Positions 15,445 through 23,250 of a DNA stretch of 64,000 nucleotides are shown one piece after another. Both the position numbers and the translations under genes were made by a program. Location of the stretch: positions 1-64,000 of the forward strand of contig NZ_JBHTCO010000004.1 in assembly GCF_042665295.1 (NCBI RefSeq). Direction: 5' to 3'. This DNA is from Scopulibacillus_A cellulosilyticus. GTDB lineage: Bacteria; Bacillota; Bacilli; Bacillales; Sporolactobacillaceae. Within the stretch, counting starts at the first letter, position 1. Each line of letters starts with the position of its first letter. Under the pieces are notes generated by a model. It saw only the letters and a list, made by a program, of their open reading frames with translations. It was not told the DNA's origin and searched no databases.

Positions 15445-18162
15445 ATGAACTGGTACGAACTTTCGCATGAAGAAGTAGAAAAGCAGACAAACAGTAATAT
15501 TAATAGAGGTTTAACCAAAGAAGCATATGAAAAAAGGCTGCAGCAAGATGGTTATAACCAGTTAAGAGAAGGAAAAAAGACACCAGCTTTTCTAATGTTT
15601 TTCTCACAGTTTAAAGATTTTATGGTGCTTGTTCTTTTAGCCGCTACAGTGCTTTCAGCAATGCTTGGTGAATTTTTGGATGCGACGGCAATCATTATCA
15701 TCGTCATAATTAACGGTGTGCTGGGATTTATACAAGAGATCAAAGCAGAAAAATCACTTGCTGCGCTCCGGGAATTATCAGCTCCAACAGCAAATATTTT
15801 ACGTGATGGCTCGTGGCAGTCTGTTTCTGCCAAAGATATCGTCGTTGGGGATGTCATAAAGGTATCCAGCGGGGATAGAGTCAGTGCGGATTTACGATTT
15901 TTTTCTACAAAAGGTTTATACATTGAAGAGTCGGCCTTAACGGGTGAATCAGTTCCCGTCCAGAAAATGTCTGCAGCTATAAATGGAAAGGATCTTCCGC
16001 TTGGTGATCAGGAGAATATGGCATTCATGGGAACAATGGTGACACAAGGCAGCGGAATTGGTATTGTAACGGGTACTGGAATGAATACCGAAATGGGTAA
16101 AATTGCTCACTTAATTCAGAGTGCAGAAACGCTCTTAACGCCGCTGCAGTTAAGGTTAGAGCAACTCGGTAAAATTCTTATAATCATTTCCCTGGCATTG
16201 ACAGTCTTAGTTGTCGGGGCGGGAGTGTATGAAGGACACGACCCATATAAGATGATTCTATCAGGTGTTTCCCTTGCGGTTGCGGCCATTCCTGAAGGAC
16301 TTCCGGCGATTGTAACGATTGCACTGGCTCTCGGTGTGCAAAAAATGATCAGACGCCGGGCGATTGTCAGGAAACTCCCTTCAGTTGAGACACTTGGCTG
16401 TACAACAGTTATCTGTTCTGATAAGACAGGAACATTAACGCAAAATAAAATGACTGTCACACATTTGTGGTCTGGAGGAAACACTTGGCATGTGACAGGA
16501 AGCGGATATAAAGCCGAAGGTGAGTTTATAAAAGACAATAAAGAGGTGAAGGCTGAAAATGATCAGACTTTGTATCAACTGCTTTCCTATGCTGTCTTGT
16601 GTAATAATGCAGAGTTGATTGATGAAAAGGGCAAAGATGAATATACATTGAACGGGGATCCGACAGAAGGAGCGCTTCTCGTCAGCGGTCTTAAAGCAGG
16701 GATTACTAAAGAAAGTTTATTAAAAGAAGTTGATATTATTGATGAGTTTCCATTTGATTCTACAAGGAAGATGATGAGTGTTGTTGTCAAAACAAAAACA
16801 GGTGAGAAATTTGTTGTCACGAAGGGTGCACCGGACGTTTTACTAAATAAATGCGACTTTATACTTTGGGACAAGCAGCGTCAATTGATTAAAAACAAAC
16901 ATACTGAAAAAGTAAAAGAAGCCATTACAACCCTTGGCAATCAGGCACTCCGGACAATGGCGATTGCTTATAAACCAATCAAAGGCACGCAAGAGTTGTC
17001 TAATGCGGGACAAGCAGAAAGCAGGTTAACGTTCATTGGCTTACAGGGTATGATCGATCCGCCGAGACCTGAAGTAAGAGAAAGCATTAGAGACTGTCAG
17101 AAAGCCGGTATTAAAACGATTATGATTACCGGTGATCACGCCATAACGGCGAGCGCCATTGCAAGACAATTGAACATTTTGCCGCATAACGGTGAAGTTG
17201 TCGAAGGTTCTGCCTTATCTAAAATGACTGAGGACGAGCTCGTAAGTAAAGCGGAGAATATTTACGTCTATGCCCGGGTATCACCGGAGCACAAATTGAA
17301 GATTGTTAAAGCTTTGCAGAAAAGAGGGCATGTTGTTGCCATGACAGGTGACGGTGTCAACGATGCGCCTGCTATCAAATCGGCCAATATCGGTATTGCA
17401 ATGGGGAACACAGGCACAGATGTTGCGAAAGAAGCCTCATCATTAGTTTTAAGTGATGATAACTTTTCTACCATCCGTGCAGCTATTGAAGAAGGGCGAA
17501 ATATTTACGAGAATATCAGGAAGTTTATACGCTATTTACTTGCTTCGAATACGGGTGAAATTTTAGTTATGTTGTTTGCGATGATGCTATCATTGCCGCT
17601 GCCGCTTTTACCGATACAAATTCTATGGGTCAATCTCGTTACTGATGGATTGCCGGCTATGGCACTTGGAGTTGACCAGGCTGAAGATGATGTGATGACA
17701 CGAAAACCGAGAAAATCGGATGAAGGGGTATTTTCACGTGGGCTTGGCTGGAAAATTATTTCCCGCGGATTTTTGATCGGTTTAGTGACAATCGGAGCCT
17801 TTTGGATAGCTCTCAAACAAAATCCCGATCAGTTAGTGCAAGCGCAAACAATCGCTTTCTCTACTTTAGTCATGGCACAATTAATCCATGTTTTTGACTG
17901 CCGGAGTGAACGTTCAGTGTTGCACCGCAACCCGTTTGAAAATATTTATCTTGTACTGGCTGTTCTGTCTTCCATTCTGTTGCTGCTTGTTGTCATGTAT
18001 ATTCCGGTTCTTCAGCCGGTGTTCCATACGGTACCGTTAACTTTACGTGATTGGTTATTAGTCATAGGTATGTCTGCTATACCAACATTTTCTCTATCCG
18101 GGTTTCAAGTATTTAAGGATAAGAAGAAAAGCTGGGGTGCCAGCCCATATTCAAAAATTTAA
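15445..18162 (+). CDS. P-type calcium-transporting ATPase (P2A)
   Basis: 905 residues. All catalytic landmarks are present: ALTGESVPV (actuator, about 175), AAIPEGLPA in helix M4 (about 281), phosphorylation motif CSDKTGTLTQNKMTV (about 326), TGDHAITASAIA, and hinge TGDGVNDAPA (about 633). M5/M6 residues NTGEILVM and LWVNLVTDG fit a SERCA/PMR1-type calcium pump such as B. subtilis YloB, which is expressed in sporulation. The ATG at 15445 has GAGAGGTGA; a TTG 15 nt earlier is less likely. Transcribed alone. Confidence 0.95.
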   Translation: MNWYELSHEEVEKQTNSNINRGLTKEAYEKRLQQDGYNQLREGKKTPAFLMFFSQFKDFMVLVLLAATVLSAMLGEFLDATAIIIIVIINGVLGFIQEIKAEKSLAALRELSAPTANILRDGSWQSVSAKDIVVGDVIKVSSGDRVSADLRFFSTKGLYIEESALTGESVPVQKMSAAINGKDLPLGDQENMAFMGTMVTQGSGIGIVTGTGMNTEMGKIAHLIQSAETLLTPLQLRLEQLGKILIIISLALTVLVVGAGVYEGHDPYKMILSGVSLAVAAIPEGLPAIVTIALALGVQKMIRRRAIVRKLPSVETLGCTTVICSDKTGTLTQNKMTVTHLWSGGNTWHVTGSGYKAEGEFIKDNKEVKAENDQTLYQLLSYAVLCNNAELIDEKGKDEYTLNGDPTEGALLVSGLKAGITKESLLKEVDIIDEFPFDSTRKMMSVVVKTKTGEKFVVTKGAPDVLLNKCDFILWDKQRQLIKNKHTEKVKEAITTLGNQALRTMAIAYKPIKGTQELSNAGQAESRLTFIGLQGMIDPPRPEVRESIRDCQKAGIKTIMITGDHAITASAIARQLNILPHNGEVVEGSALSKMTEDELVSKAENIYVYARVSPEHKLKIVKALQKRGHVVAMTGDGVNDAPAIKSANIGIAMGNTGTDVAKEASSLVLSDDNFSTIRAAIEEGRNIYENIRKFIRYLLASNTGEILVMLFAMMLSLPLPLLPIQILWVNLVTDGLPAMALGVDQAEDDVMTRKPRKSDEGVFSRGLGWKIISRGFLIGLVTIGAFWIALKQNPDQLVQAQTIAFSTLVMAQLIHVFDCRSERSVLHRNPFENIYLVLAVLSSILLLLVVMYIPVLQPVFHTVPLTLRDWLLVIGMSAIPTFSLSGFQVFKDKKKSWGASPYSKI

Positions 18163-18175
18163 ATTTTTATAAATG

Positions 18176-18209
18176 ACGCGGTTTCTCGATGTTAATCGGG
18201 AAACCGCGT
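18176..18209. terminator. strong bidirectional terminator
   Basis: ACGCGGTTTCTCGAT at 18176-18190 pairs almost perfectly with ATCGGGAAACCGCGT at 18195-18209 around a 4-nt loop. It ends the calcium ATPase on plus and the decayed minus-strand frame that stops just beyond it. A plus-strand frame running through it is not real. Confidence 0.8.
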
Positions 18210-18215
18210 TAATTA

Positions 18216-18320
18216 TTAATAATTTTCTTCACCGAATTCTTGGATATCGGCATCAGGATATTCTTCAACTGCCTTTTCTTCATTTAACATGCTTCGGAGA
18301 CTATAGAATGCAGCATCAGC
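18216..18320 (-). pseudogene. C-terminal gene remnant
   Basis: The minus strand reads ADAAFYSLRSMLNEEKAVEE then YPDADIQEFGEENY and TAA immediately before the shared terminator. The acidic, protein-like tail has no usable start or ribosome site (a stop precedes ADAAF), though an ATG at 18290 would give 24 residues. It looks like the surviving end of a lost gene, or an extremely short one. Confidence 0.35.
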
Positions 18321-18409
18321 TTAGTAAATTATTGATGGGTGACAGGATAATAATCATTAAAGCAGGGCATAACTAGAAAAAAACAGGAATTGTTCAAGGG
18401 ATTGGTTAT

Positions 18410-18697
18410 GTGAAAAAGAGAAACATTTTGTTATTCATTACAATATGTATGATGGTTATAGCCATTGCTACAAATCCGTCAAGAAGTGAATATATCGGCT
18501 GGTTGAAGGAAAAAACTGCAGACTCCCCCGTTGGTAAGGTTGACAGGGGGATTGTGACGTTGATAAGCAAAAAAGCACTTAGAAATACAACAACAACCAA
18601 AGATTATGGAATCTTTTCCGTATACATTACATCAACAAAAAAAGATTCGATGATCGCTTTAGGTGTGTTTAATCACTTTATTCCCATTGACAAATAA
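18410..18697 (+). CDS. DUF4359-like secreted or membrane-anchored protein, 95 aa
   Basis: An N-terminal hydrophobic helix (NILLFITICMMVIAIATNP) acts as a signal anchor; the rest would be extracellular. The order NPSRSEYIGWLKEK ... RGIVTLISKKAL ... KDYGIFSVYITS ... ALGVFNHFIPI matches the DUF4359 family of small Firmicute proteins. GTG start with AAGGGATTG upstream. Function unknown in the family. Confidence 0.75.
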   Translation: MKKRNILLFITICMMVIAIATNPSRSEYIGWLKEKTADSPVGKVDRGIVTLISKKALRNTTTTKDYGIFSVYITSTKKDSMIALGVFNHFIPIDK

Positions 18698-18725
18698 TGA
18701 ATTTTAAATTTTATCCCGGTGCAAC

Positions 18726-18875
18726 CGTCCGTAAAACTCCCGCCTCAAAACTTGAGTATAAGCGCTGACGTTTAGGCGGGAGATAACGGACGATAACACC
18801 CCGATAAGTTCAACTAACCATCAGTGGGGGATGAACAAAACTCCCCACTGATGGAAGTTTCACTTTATACGGACA
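18726..18875. mobile_element. IS200/IS605-like end relict (PATE-like MITE)
   Basis: Two nested structures in a non-coding stretch: outer CGTCCGT (18726-18732)/ACGGACG (18786-18792) enclosing CTCCCGCCT (18737-18745)/AGGCGGGAG (18774-18782), then a 12-bp perfect hairpin CCATCAGTGGGG (18818-18829)/CCCCACTGATGG (18843-18854) followed by AAGTTTCACTTTAT. Subterminal imperfect palindromes without terminal inverted repeats and without a transposase are characteristic of IS200/IS605 ends and derived elements. The hairpin text resembles right ends of such elements in Bacillaceae from memory; it needs a database check. Confidence 0.5.
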
Positions 18876-18881
18876 ATCAAT

Positions 18882-18911
18882 AAGCCGCTGGTCAAATTAA
18901 ACCAGCGGCTT
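18882..18911. terminator. bidirectional terminator
   Basis: AAGCCGCTGGT at 18882-18892 and ACCAGCGGCTT at 18901-18911, perfect 11-bp stem, between the DUF4359-like gene and a convergent small gene. Confidence 0.7.
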
Positions 18912-18949
18912 AATTATGTTTGGAAAAGCAATCTTTCAATCGTTATGTA

Positions 18950-19147
18950 CTATCTATTTTTGTTATTTATTAAACATTGTGTTCCATCAAGCCAACCTTT
19001 TTTATAAACAGAAACCAATTGTTTAAATATAATCTTCTTTTGAATATCATTCAGCTGATAAAGATCCAGTAAATCCTCTATCAGCATTTTTTCCTCGTAA
19101 ATCTTTAATAGAATCTCTTTTTCTGCATCTGTCAGGTCTCTTTGCAA
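18950..19147 (-). CDS. small acidic helical protein, 65 aa
   Basis: MQRDLTDAEKEILLKIYEEK.. then repeated short helices (LIEDLLDLYQLNDIQKK, FKQLVSVYKKGWL). The arrangement resembles a degenerate winged-helix or four-helix regulator, but no family is recognised. TTG start with AAGGTGAT 4-5 nt upstream, a convincing ribosome site. Convergent with the DUF4359-like gene. Confidence 0.65.
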   Translation of the reverse strand: MQRDLTDAEKEILLKIYEEKMLIEDLLDLYQLNDIQKKIIFKQLVSVYKKGWLDGTQCLINNKNR

Positions 19148-19468
19148 TTAAAATCACCTTATTTTATTAGAGATATGTAATCTAGTAAGTTCAATATACT
19201 TAAGACAGATAAAACAACAAGTGGTTACTTTCCAGTAAATTTATTGACAAAACCCTAAAATCAGTCTTAGGTCTTAGGTATTTTAGTTATTTAATCTGAT
19301 TGTCAATGACAAATATTGTTGTAAACTAAGTTTCAAAAGCATAAGCAGACCAAAGAAACTTCATCATATTCTTTTCCAAAATTTTATACAAAAATATGTT
19401 CTTATTTTTCTGGTATTAAAAACATATGTTCGTATATAATGTATAAAAAGGCTGGTTAAAGGAGAATA
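19148..19468. promoter_or_regulatory. promoter region with repeated ATATGTTC boxes
   Basis: Upstream of the 65-codon WYL-like gene lie two copies of ATATGTTC 30 bp apart (19394-19401 and 19424-19431), the second in AAAACATATGTTCG just before a TATAAT at 19435-19440. This has the AAC-N4-GTT core of the Bacillus LexA box but not its outer bases. The rest of the gap shows no gene. Confidence 0.4.
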
Positions 19469-19666
19469 ATGATGAACCTAAAAAATCACATCGGTGAAGT
19501 CATTGAGATCATTTATATAGATAAAGCCGGTAAATTGAGTCAAAGGCATGCTAAAATCATTGACGTCACGGACCACTATTTGAAAGGATATTGTTATAAT
19601 CGCAGATGTGTAAGGATTTTTTTACTTAAAAATATTTTAGCTGTTAGTCAAAAAGGCATCTGTTAA
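19469..19666 (+). CDS. small WYL-like domain protein, 65 aa
   Basis: Translation IGEVIEIIYIDKAGKLSQRH, then HYLKGYCYNRRCVRIFLLKN and ILAV follows the WYL-domain strand order (IxY....G..sxR, yLxgyc..R..RxFxLxxI). WYL domains bind ligands or nucleic acids, usually attached to an HTH; here the domain is free-standing and very short. Ribosome site TAAAGGAG. The downstream lysozyme-like gene begins 40 nt later, so both probably share the promoter with the ATATGTTC boxes. Confidence 0.75.
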   Translation: MMNLKNHIGEVIEIIYIDKAGKLSQRHAKIIDVTDHYLKGYCYNRRCVRIFLLKNILAVSQKGIC

Positions 19667-19706
19667 TTCGTTTAAAGAGAGATTAAAAGATTTGCGGGAG
19701 AGAAAA

Positions 19707-20318
19707 ATGAAAGCTATATGGAAGACAGTTAAAACGGCGGTTGTAATAACATTCTTTTTATTCGCCGCTTTAATTTTCATGATTAACATTAATCATCCAT
19801 CCAAAGAAACCTCAATAAATACAAACAGCCGTTTTGAAGAAGTAAAGAGATATAAACCTTTAATTCAAGATGAACTGGAAAAACAACATCTTGAAAAATA
19901 TACTAATGTGCTTTTAGCATTAATGGATCAGGAAAGCCATGGAGAGGGCGGGGATCCAATGCAGGCTTCGGAATCGGCAGGTCTTTCGCCCAATGAAATC
20001 AAGAATCCAAAACAAAGTGTGGCAATAGGCGTTAGGCATTTTCGGAGAGTGCTTACTTATGGACAGCAAAACCATGTTGATTTTCCAACTATTATTCAAG
20101 CCTATAACATGGGGACAGGTTATATTGATTTTGTAAAAGAACATGGAGGAAAGCACACAGAACAATTGGCCAAGAAATATTCGATGATGCAAGTCCGCAA
20201 AAAACCTGAAGTTTATAATTGCGGAGGCAATAAGGATAATTTTCGTTATCCGTATTGTTATGGAGATTTTACCTACAGCACTAAAGTTGAGCAAAACATT
20301 AAATCTTTAACAACGTAA
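19707..20318 (+). CDS. lysozyme-like (CwlT-type) membrane-anchored muramidase
   Basis: 203 residues from the ATG at 19707 (GGGAGAG before it; a TTG 15 nt earlier is in frame). One N-terminal membrane helix (VVITFFLFAALIFMINI), then an extracellular lysozyme-like domain: VLLALMDQESHGEGGDPMQA with the catalytic Glu in QESHG, SVAIGVRHFRRVL, IIQAYNMGTGYIDF and a C-terminal YPYCYGDFTYSTKV. This is the pattern of the Bacillus CwlT/Pmp23 lysozyme-like family, which cleaves peptidoglycan glycan strands. It is likely co-transcribed with the WYL-like gene. Confidence 0.88.
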   Translation: MKAIWKTVKTAVVITFFLFAALIFMININHPSKETSINTNSRFEEVKRYKPLIQDELEKQHLEKYTNVLLALMDQESHGEGGDPMQASESAGLSPNEIKNPKQSVAIGVRHFRRVLTYGQQNHVDFPTIIQAYNMGTGYIDFVKEHGGKHTEQLAKKYSMMQVRKKPEVYNCGGNKDNFRYPYCYGDFTYSTKVEQNIKSLTT

Positions 20319-20348
20319 TTCTGAATAACTAATTTAGACAGACAACAG

Positions 20349-20933
20349 TTAAAAAGCATTGTCTTTGTCAAATGTTGCCCCCATTGTCAAACAAACAGTC
20401 ATAAGAGCAACCAACAGGACAACAACAGCAGAGTAAAAGAAGTTTACACCGATGGTTTTATGGCCGGTCAATAATATAATCCCGTCAAATATAAAAATAA
20501 CCCCGCCGACATTGATGGACAGCTTTTCAGCAATAAATTGCGAAAGCAGGTCAAGACCGCCGGTGCTGCATTGTTTTCTTAGCATAAGTCCAACGCCGAT
20601 GCCAACCAGACAACCGCCAATCACAGCATCAAAGTAAATAGGAATATGGAATAAAGAATTTAAGGGAGAGAACAAATCCATAAAGAAGGATGATATTAAT
20701 AAGCCGTGGAGGCCATTATAGAAGACGCTTCTTTTGTAAAACCATGCAAAAATATAAATAGGCAGACTGAGTATGATAATAGTTAGGCCGACTTTAAAAC
20801 CCCAAATATATTTTAAGATAAGTCCAATGCCAATAATGCCGCCGTCAAGTAAATGATTGGGAACCAAAAAGCCATCTATTCCTATAGAGAGAAGGATACT
20901 TCCCATTATCATTGAAAGAAATTTTTCAATCAT
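20349..20933 (-). CDS. YitT/YczE-type membrane protein (DUF161)
   Basis: 194 residues with about five membrane helices and typical phrases GFLVPNHLLDGGIIGIGLIL and RKQCSTGGLDLLSQFIAEKL. Unlike full-length YitT proteins it ends after the membrane part and lacks the C-terminal DUF2179 cytoplasmic domain, which is normal for one subfamily. ATG with CAGGTGA. Function of the family is unknown. Convergent with the lysozyme-like gene. Confidence 0.85.
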   Translation of the reverse strand: MIEKFLSMIMGSILLSIGIDGFLVPNHLLDGGIIGIGLILKYIWGFKVGLTIIILSLPIYIFAWFYKRSVFYNGLHGLLISSFFMDLFSPLNSLFHIPIYFDAVIGGCLVGIGVGLMLRKQCSTGGLDLLSQFIAEKLSINVGGVIFIFDGIILLTGHKTIGVNFFYSAVVVLLVALMTVCLTMGATFDKDNAF

Positions 20934-21094
20934 TTGATCACCTGTTTGTACAAGCTTTTAAATCATATTATGAGGAACTTTAAGAAATCATGAGTACTTC
21001 TATTTATTAATATCAGTAAACCTTAGTACAGCTTACCTTTTCTTTAAAAATAAATTAAACTAATGTAGAATAAAATATAAAAAAGGAAAGTTCA

Positions 21095-21134
21095 ATGGAG
21101 GTGAAACCCGTACACATTTGTGTAGGGGGCTTAT
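21095..21134 (+). promoter_or_regulatory. leader with ribosome site, hairpin and overlapping uORF
   Basis: A consensus ribosome site GGAGGTGA (21097-21104) is followed not by a start but by a hairpin (CCC-TACAC at 21107-21115, GTGTA-GGG at 21120-21127), and the TTG of the transporter comes at 21135. In another frame, an ATG at 21095 with its own AAAGGAAAG opens a 35-codon frame rich in Cys and His that ends at 21202 inside the transporter gene. Translation of one may control the other. Confidence 0.4.
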
Positions 21135-22442
21135 TTGGACATAGTTGGTATATTTGCTGTCATTATTTTAATTATTTTATCAGCGTTTTTTGTTGCCGCT
21201 GAATTTTCCATTGTCAAGGTCAGGTCAACGAAACTTGATCAACTCATTGCAAATGGCAGTAAAAGAGCAAATGCAGCGAAAAAGATTGTTAATCAATTAG
21301 ATGAATATTTATCCGCGACACAGTTAGGAATTACAATTATTTCATTAGTTTTAGGCTGGGTCGGCGAACCTGTTGTTTCCCATCTTCTCAAACCAATAAT
21401 TGAATTCTTCAATCTTAGTGAAACGGCATCCAGGTCAATATCCGCTATTATCAGTTTTATTGTTATTACTTTTCTGAGTGTTGTTTTAGGGGAACTGGCG
21501 CCAAAGAGTATTGCTATTCAAAAGGCAGAGAAGATTACACTCATGTTAGCTATTCCATTAATTTGGTTTAATCGTATTGCTTTTCCTTTTATTTGGCTGC
21601 TTAACAGCGCCGCCCGTTTAGTGACACGTCTATTCGGTTTCAAACCGGCTTCTGAACAGGAAAATGCGCATACCGAAGAAGAACTTCGTTTAATCTTATC
21701 GGAAAGTTTTAAAGGCGGCGAAATAAATAAATTAGAATTACAGTATATGAACAGAATCTTCGACTTTGATGAAAAAATGTCAAGAGAAATTATGGTGCCC
21801 AGAACGGAAATTGCTTGTTTATATATAGATGATCCGATGGAAGAAAACATCCAAATCCTTAAAGATGAAAAATATACAAGATTTCCTGTAGCTGAGGGAG
21901 ATAAAGACCGGATTGTCGGGATGGTCAATATTAAGGATATTTTTGATGACTTTTTAAATAAAGAGGTCCGCTCTCTTGGAAAATATATTCGGCCAATTGT
22001 TTCGGTGTTGGAAACAACCCCGGTCCGTGAGCTGTTAATAAAGATGCAAAAAGAAAATATTCATATGGCTGTTCTTGTTGATGAATATGGCGGAACGGCT
22101 GGGATAGTAACAGCTGAAGATATTATTGAAGAAATTGTCGGTGATATTCGCGATGAATATGATATAGATGAAGAACCGGAAATACAAAAAGTAAATGATG
22201 ACACAGTTATCCTTGATGGGAAGGTTCTTATTTCCGATGTTAACCGGTTATTAAATATTAACATTGAAGAAGAAGATCTTGATACAATCGGCGGTTGGAT
22301 TTTATCTGAAAAATTAGAGGCCGAAGAGGGAACGACTGTTGAGTTTGCAGGTTATCTTTTTAAAGTTATAGAGTCTGATCTGCACAGCATTAAAAGAATT
22401 GAAGTGAAAAAAGTACAAGAAAAAGAACAGCAGCGAGGTTAA
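21135..22442 (+). CDS. CNNM/CorC-family (HlyC-type) membrane protein
   Basis: 435 residues: N-terminal DUF21/CNNM membrane domain (FFVAAEFSIVKVRSTKLD, TIISLVLGWVGEPVV, LGELAPKSIAIQ), then a CBS pair (MVPRTEIACLYID; RFPVAEGDKDRIVGMVNIKD; MAVLVDEYGGTAGIVTAEDI) and a C-terminal CorC/HlyC transporter-associated domain (DTIGGWILSEKLEAEEG). Such proteins export or sense magnesium or related divalent cations. TTG start with GGGGG 6 nt upstream, plus the unusual leader above. Many paralogues are called hemolysins in error. Confidence 0.92.
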   Translation: MDIVGIFAVIILIILSAFFVAAEFSIVKVRSTKLDQLIANGSKRANAAKKIVNQLDEYLSATQLGITIISLVLGWVGEPVVSHLLKPIIEFFNLSETASRSISAIISFIVITFLSVVLGELAPKSIAIQKAEKITLMLAIPLIWFNRIAFPFIWLLNSAARLVTRLFGFKPASEQENAHTEEELRLILSESFKGGEINKLELQYMNRIFDFDEKMSREIMVPRTEIACLYIDDPMEENIQILKDEKYTRFPVAEGDKDRIVGMVNIKDIFDDFLNKEVRSLGKYIRPIVSVLETTPVRELLIKMQKENIHMAVLVDEYGGTAGIVTAEDIIEEIVGDIRDEYDIDEEPEIQKVNDDTVILDGKVLISDVNRLLNINIEEEDLDTIGGWILSEKLEAEEGTTVEFAGYLFKVIESDLHSIKRIEVKKVQEKEQQRG

Positions 22443-22466
22443 CACCGTCATGAGACGGTGTTTTTT
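22441..22466 (+). terminator. rho-independent terminator
   Basis: AACACCGTC at 22441-22449, 4-nt loop, GACGGTGTT at 22454-22462, then TTTT. It overlaps the stop codon of the CNNM/CorC gene. Confidence 0.9.
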
Positions 22467-22558
22467 ACATGTCTTTAAATTAAGTGTAATCTTAAAATAG
22501 CAAAAGTTATATAGTGAAATTACTGTAGAAATATAAGGGAATTACAAGGAGGAGTAAG

Positions 22559-23248
22559 ATGGCCGAACGAATTTTAATTATCGAAGATGAAGCAAAAATT
22601 GCCCGGGTATTAAGCCTTGAACTTGAACACGAGGGATATGAAACGGATACAGCCGGTGACGGAAGAATCGGTATGGAGAAAATTGATAATGATAGGTGGG
22701 ATTTAATTTTACTTGATATTATGATCCCAAAGCTGAGCGGGATTGAGGTTCTTAGACGAATGAGGGCGGCGGGAAATCTGACGCCTGTCATTTTATTGAC
22801 AGCTAAAGATACAGTGCCGGATAAAGTCACGGGCTTAGATCATGGAGCAAACGACTATGTTACGAAACCTTTTGAAATCGAAGAGCTGTTGGCTAGAATT
22901 CGTGCTTGCCTGCGAACCGTAAAGATTAAGCAGTCAAAAACAGCAGCAAATATATTGCAAGCCGGACAGATCAAAGTTAATAAAGATACGAGGGAAGTGA
23001 CAATTGATAAAGAGGAGGTGGCTTTGACACCTCGAGAATACGATCTGCTTGTTTATTTTATGGAAAATGCAAATCAAGTGTTGCAGCGGGAACAAATTGT
23101 TGAACAAGTATGGGGTTATGATTTTATGGGAGATACAAATGTGGTTGATGTGTATGTCCGTTACATAAGAAAGAAGATTGACGCTTGTGTTAATCAGTCC
23201 TACATCCATACTGTCCGGGGGGTAGGTTATTGCTTTAAGGAGAGCTGA
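22559..23248 (+). CDS. OmpR-family response regulator
   Basis: 229 residues. Receiver domain with acidic pocket (IIEDEAK), phosphoacceptor Asp near 53 (LILLDIMIPKL), Thr (ILLTAKD) and Lys (YVTKPFE); C-terminal winged helix (LTPREYDLLVYFMENA ... VDVYVRYIRKKID ... IHTVRGVGYCF). The kinase starts 2 nt later. The downstream triple-PepSY protein makes this resemble the B. subtilis ykoG-ykoH/ykoI-ykoJ layout, so ykoG is the closest named relative. Ribosome site AAGGAGGAG. Confidence 0.93.
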   Translation: MAERILIIEDEAKIARVLSLELEHEGYETDTAGDGRIGMEKIDNDRWDLILLDIMIPKLSGIEVLRRMRAAGNLTPVILLTAKDTVPDKVTGLDHGANDYVTKPFEIEELLARIRACLRTVKIKQSKTAANILQAGQIKVNKDTREVTIDKEEVALTPREYDLLVYFMENANQVLQREQIVEQVWGYDFMGDTNVVDVYVRYIRKKIDACVNQSYIHTVRGVGYCFKES

Positions 23249-23250
23249 CA

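Noticed and set aside
18173..18376. 67-codon plus-strand frame after the calcium ATPase
   Set aside because: Runs through a strong terminator hairpin and has no ribosome site.
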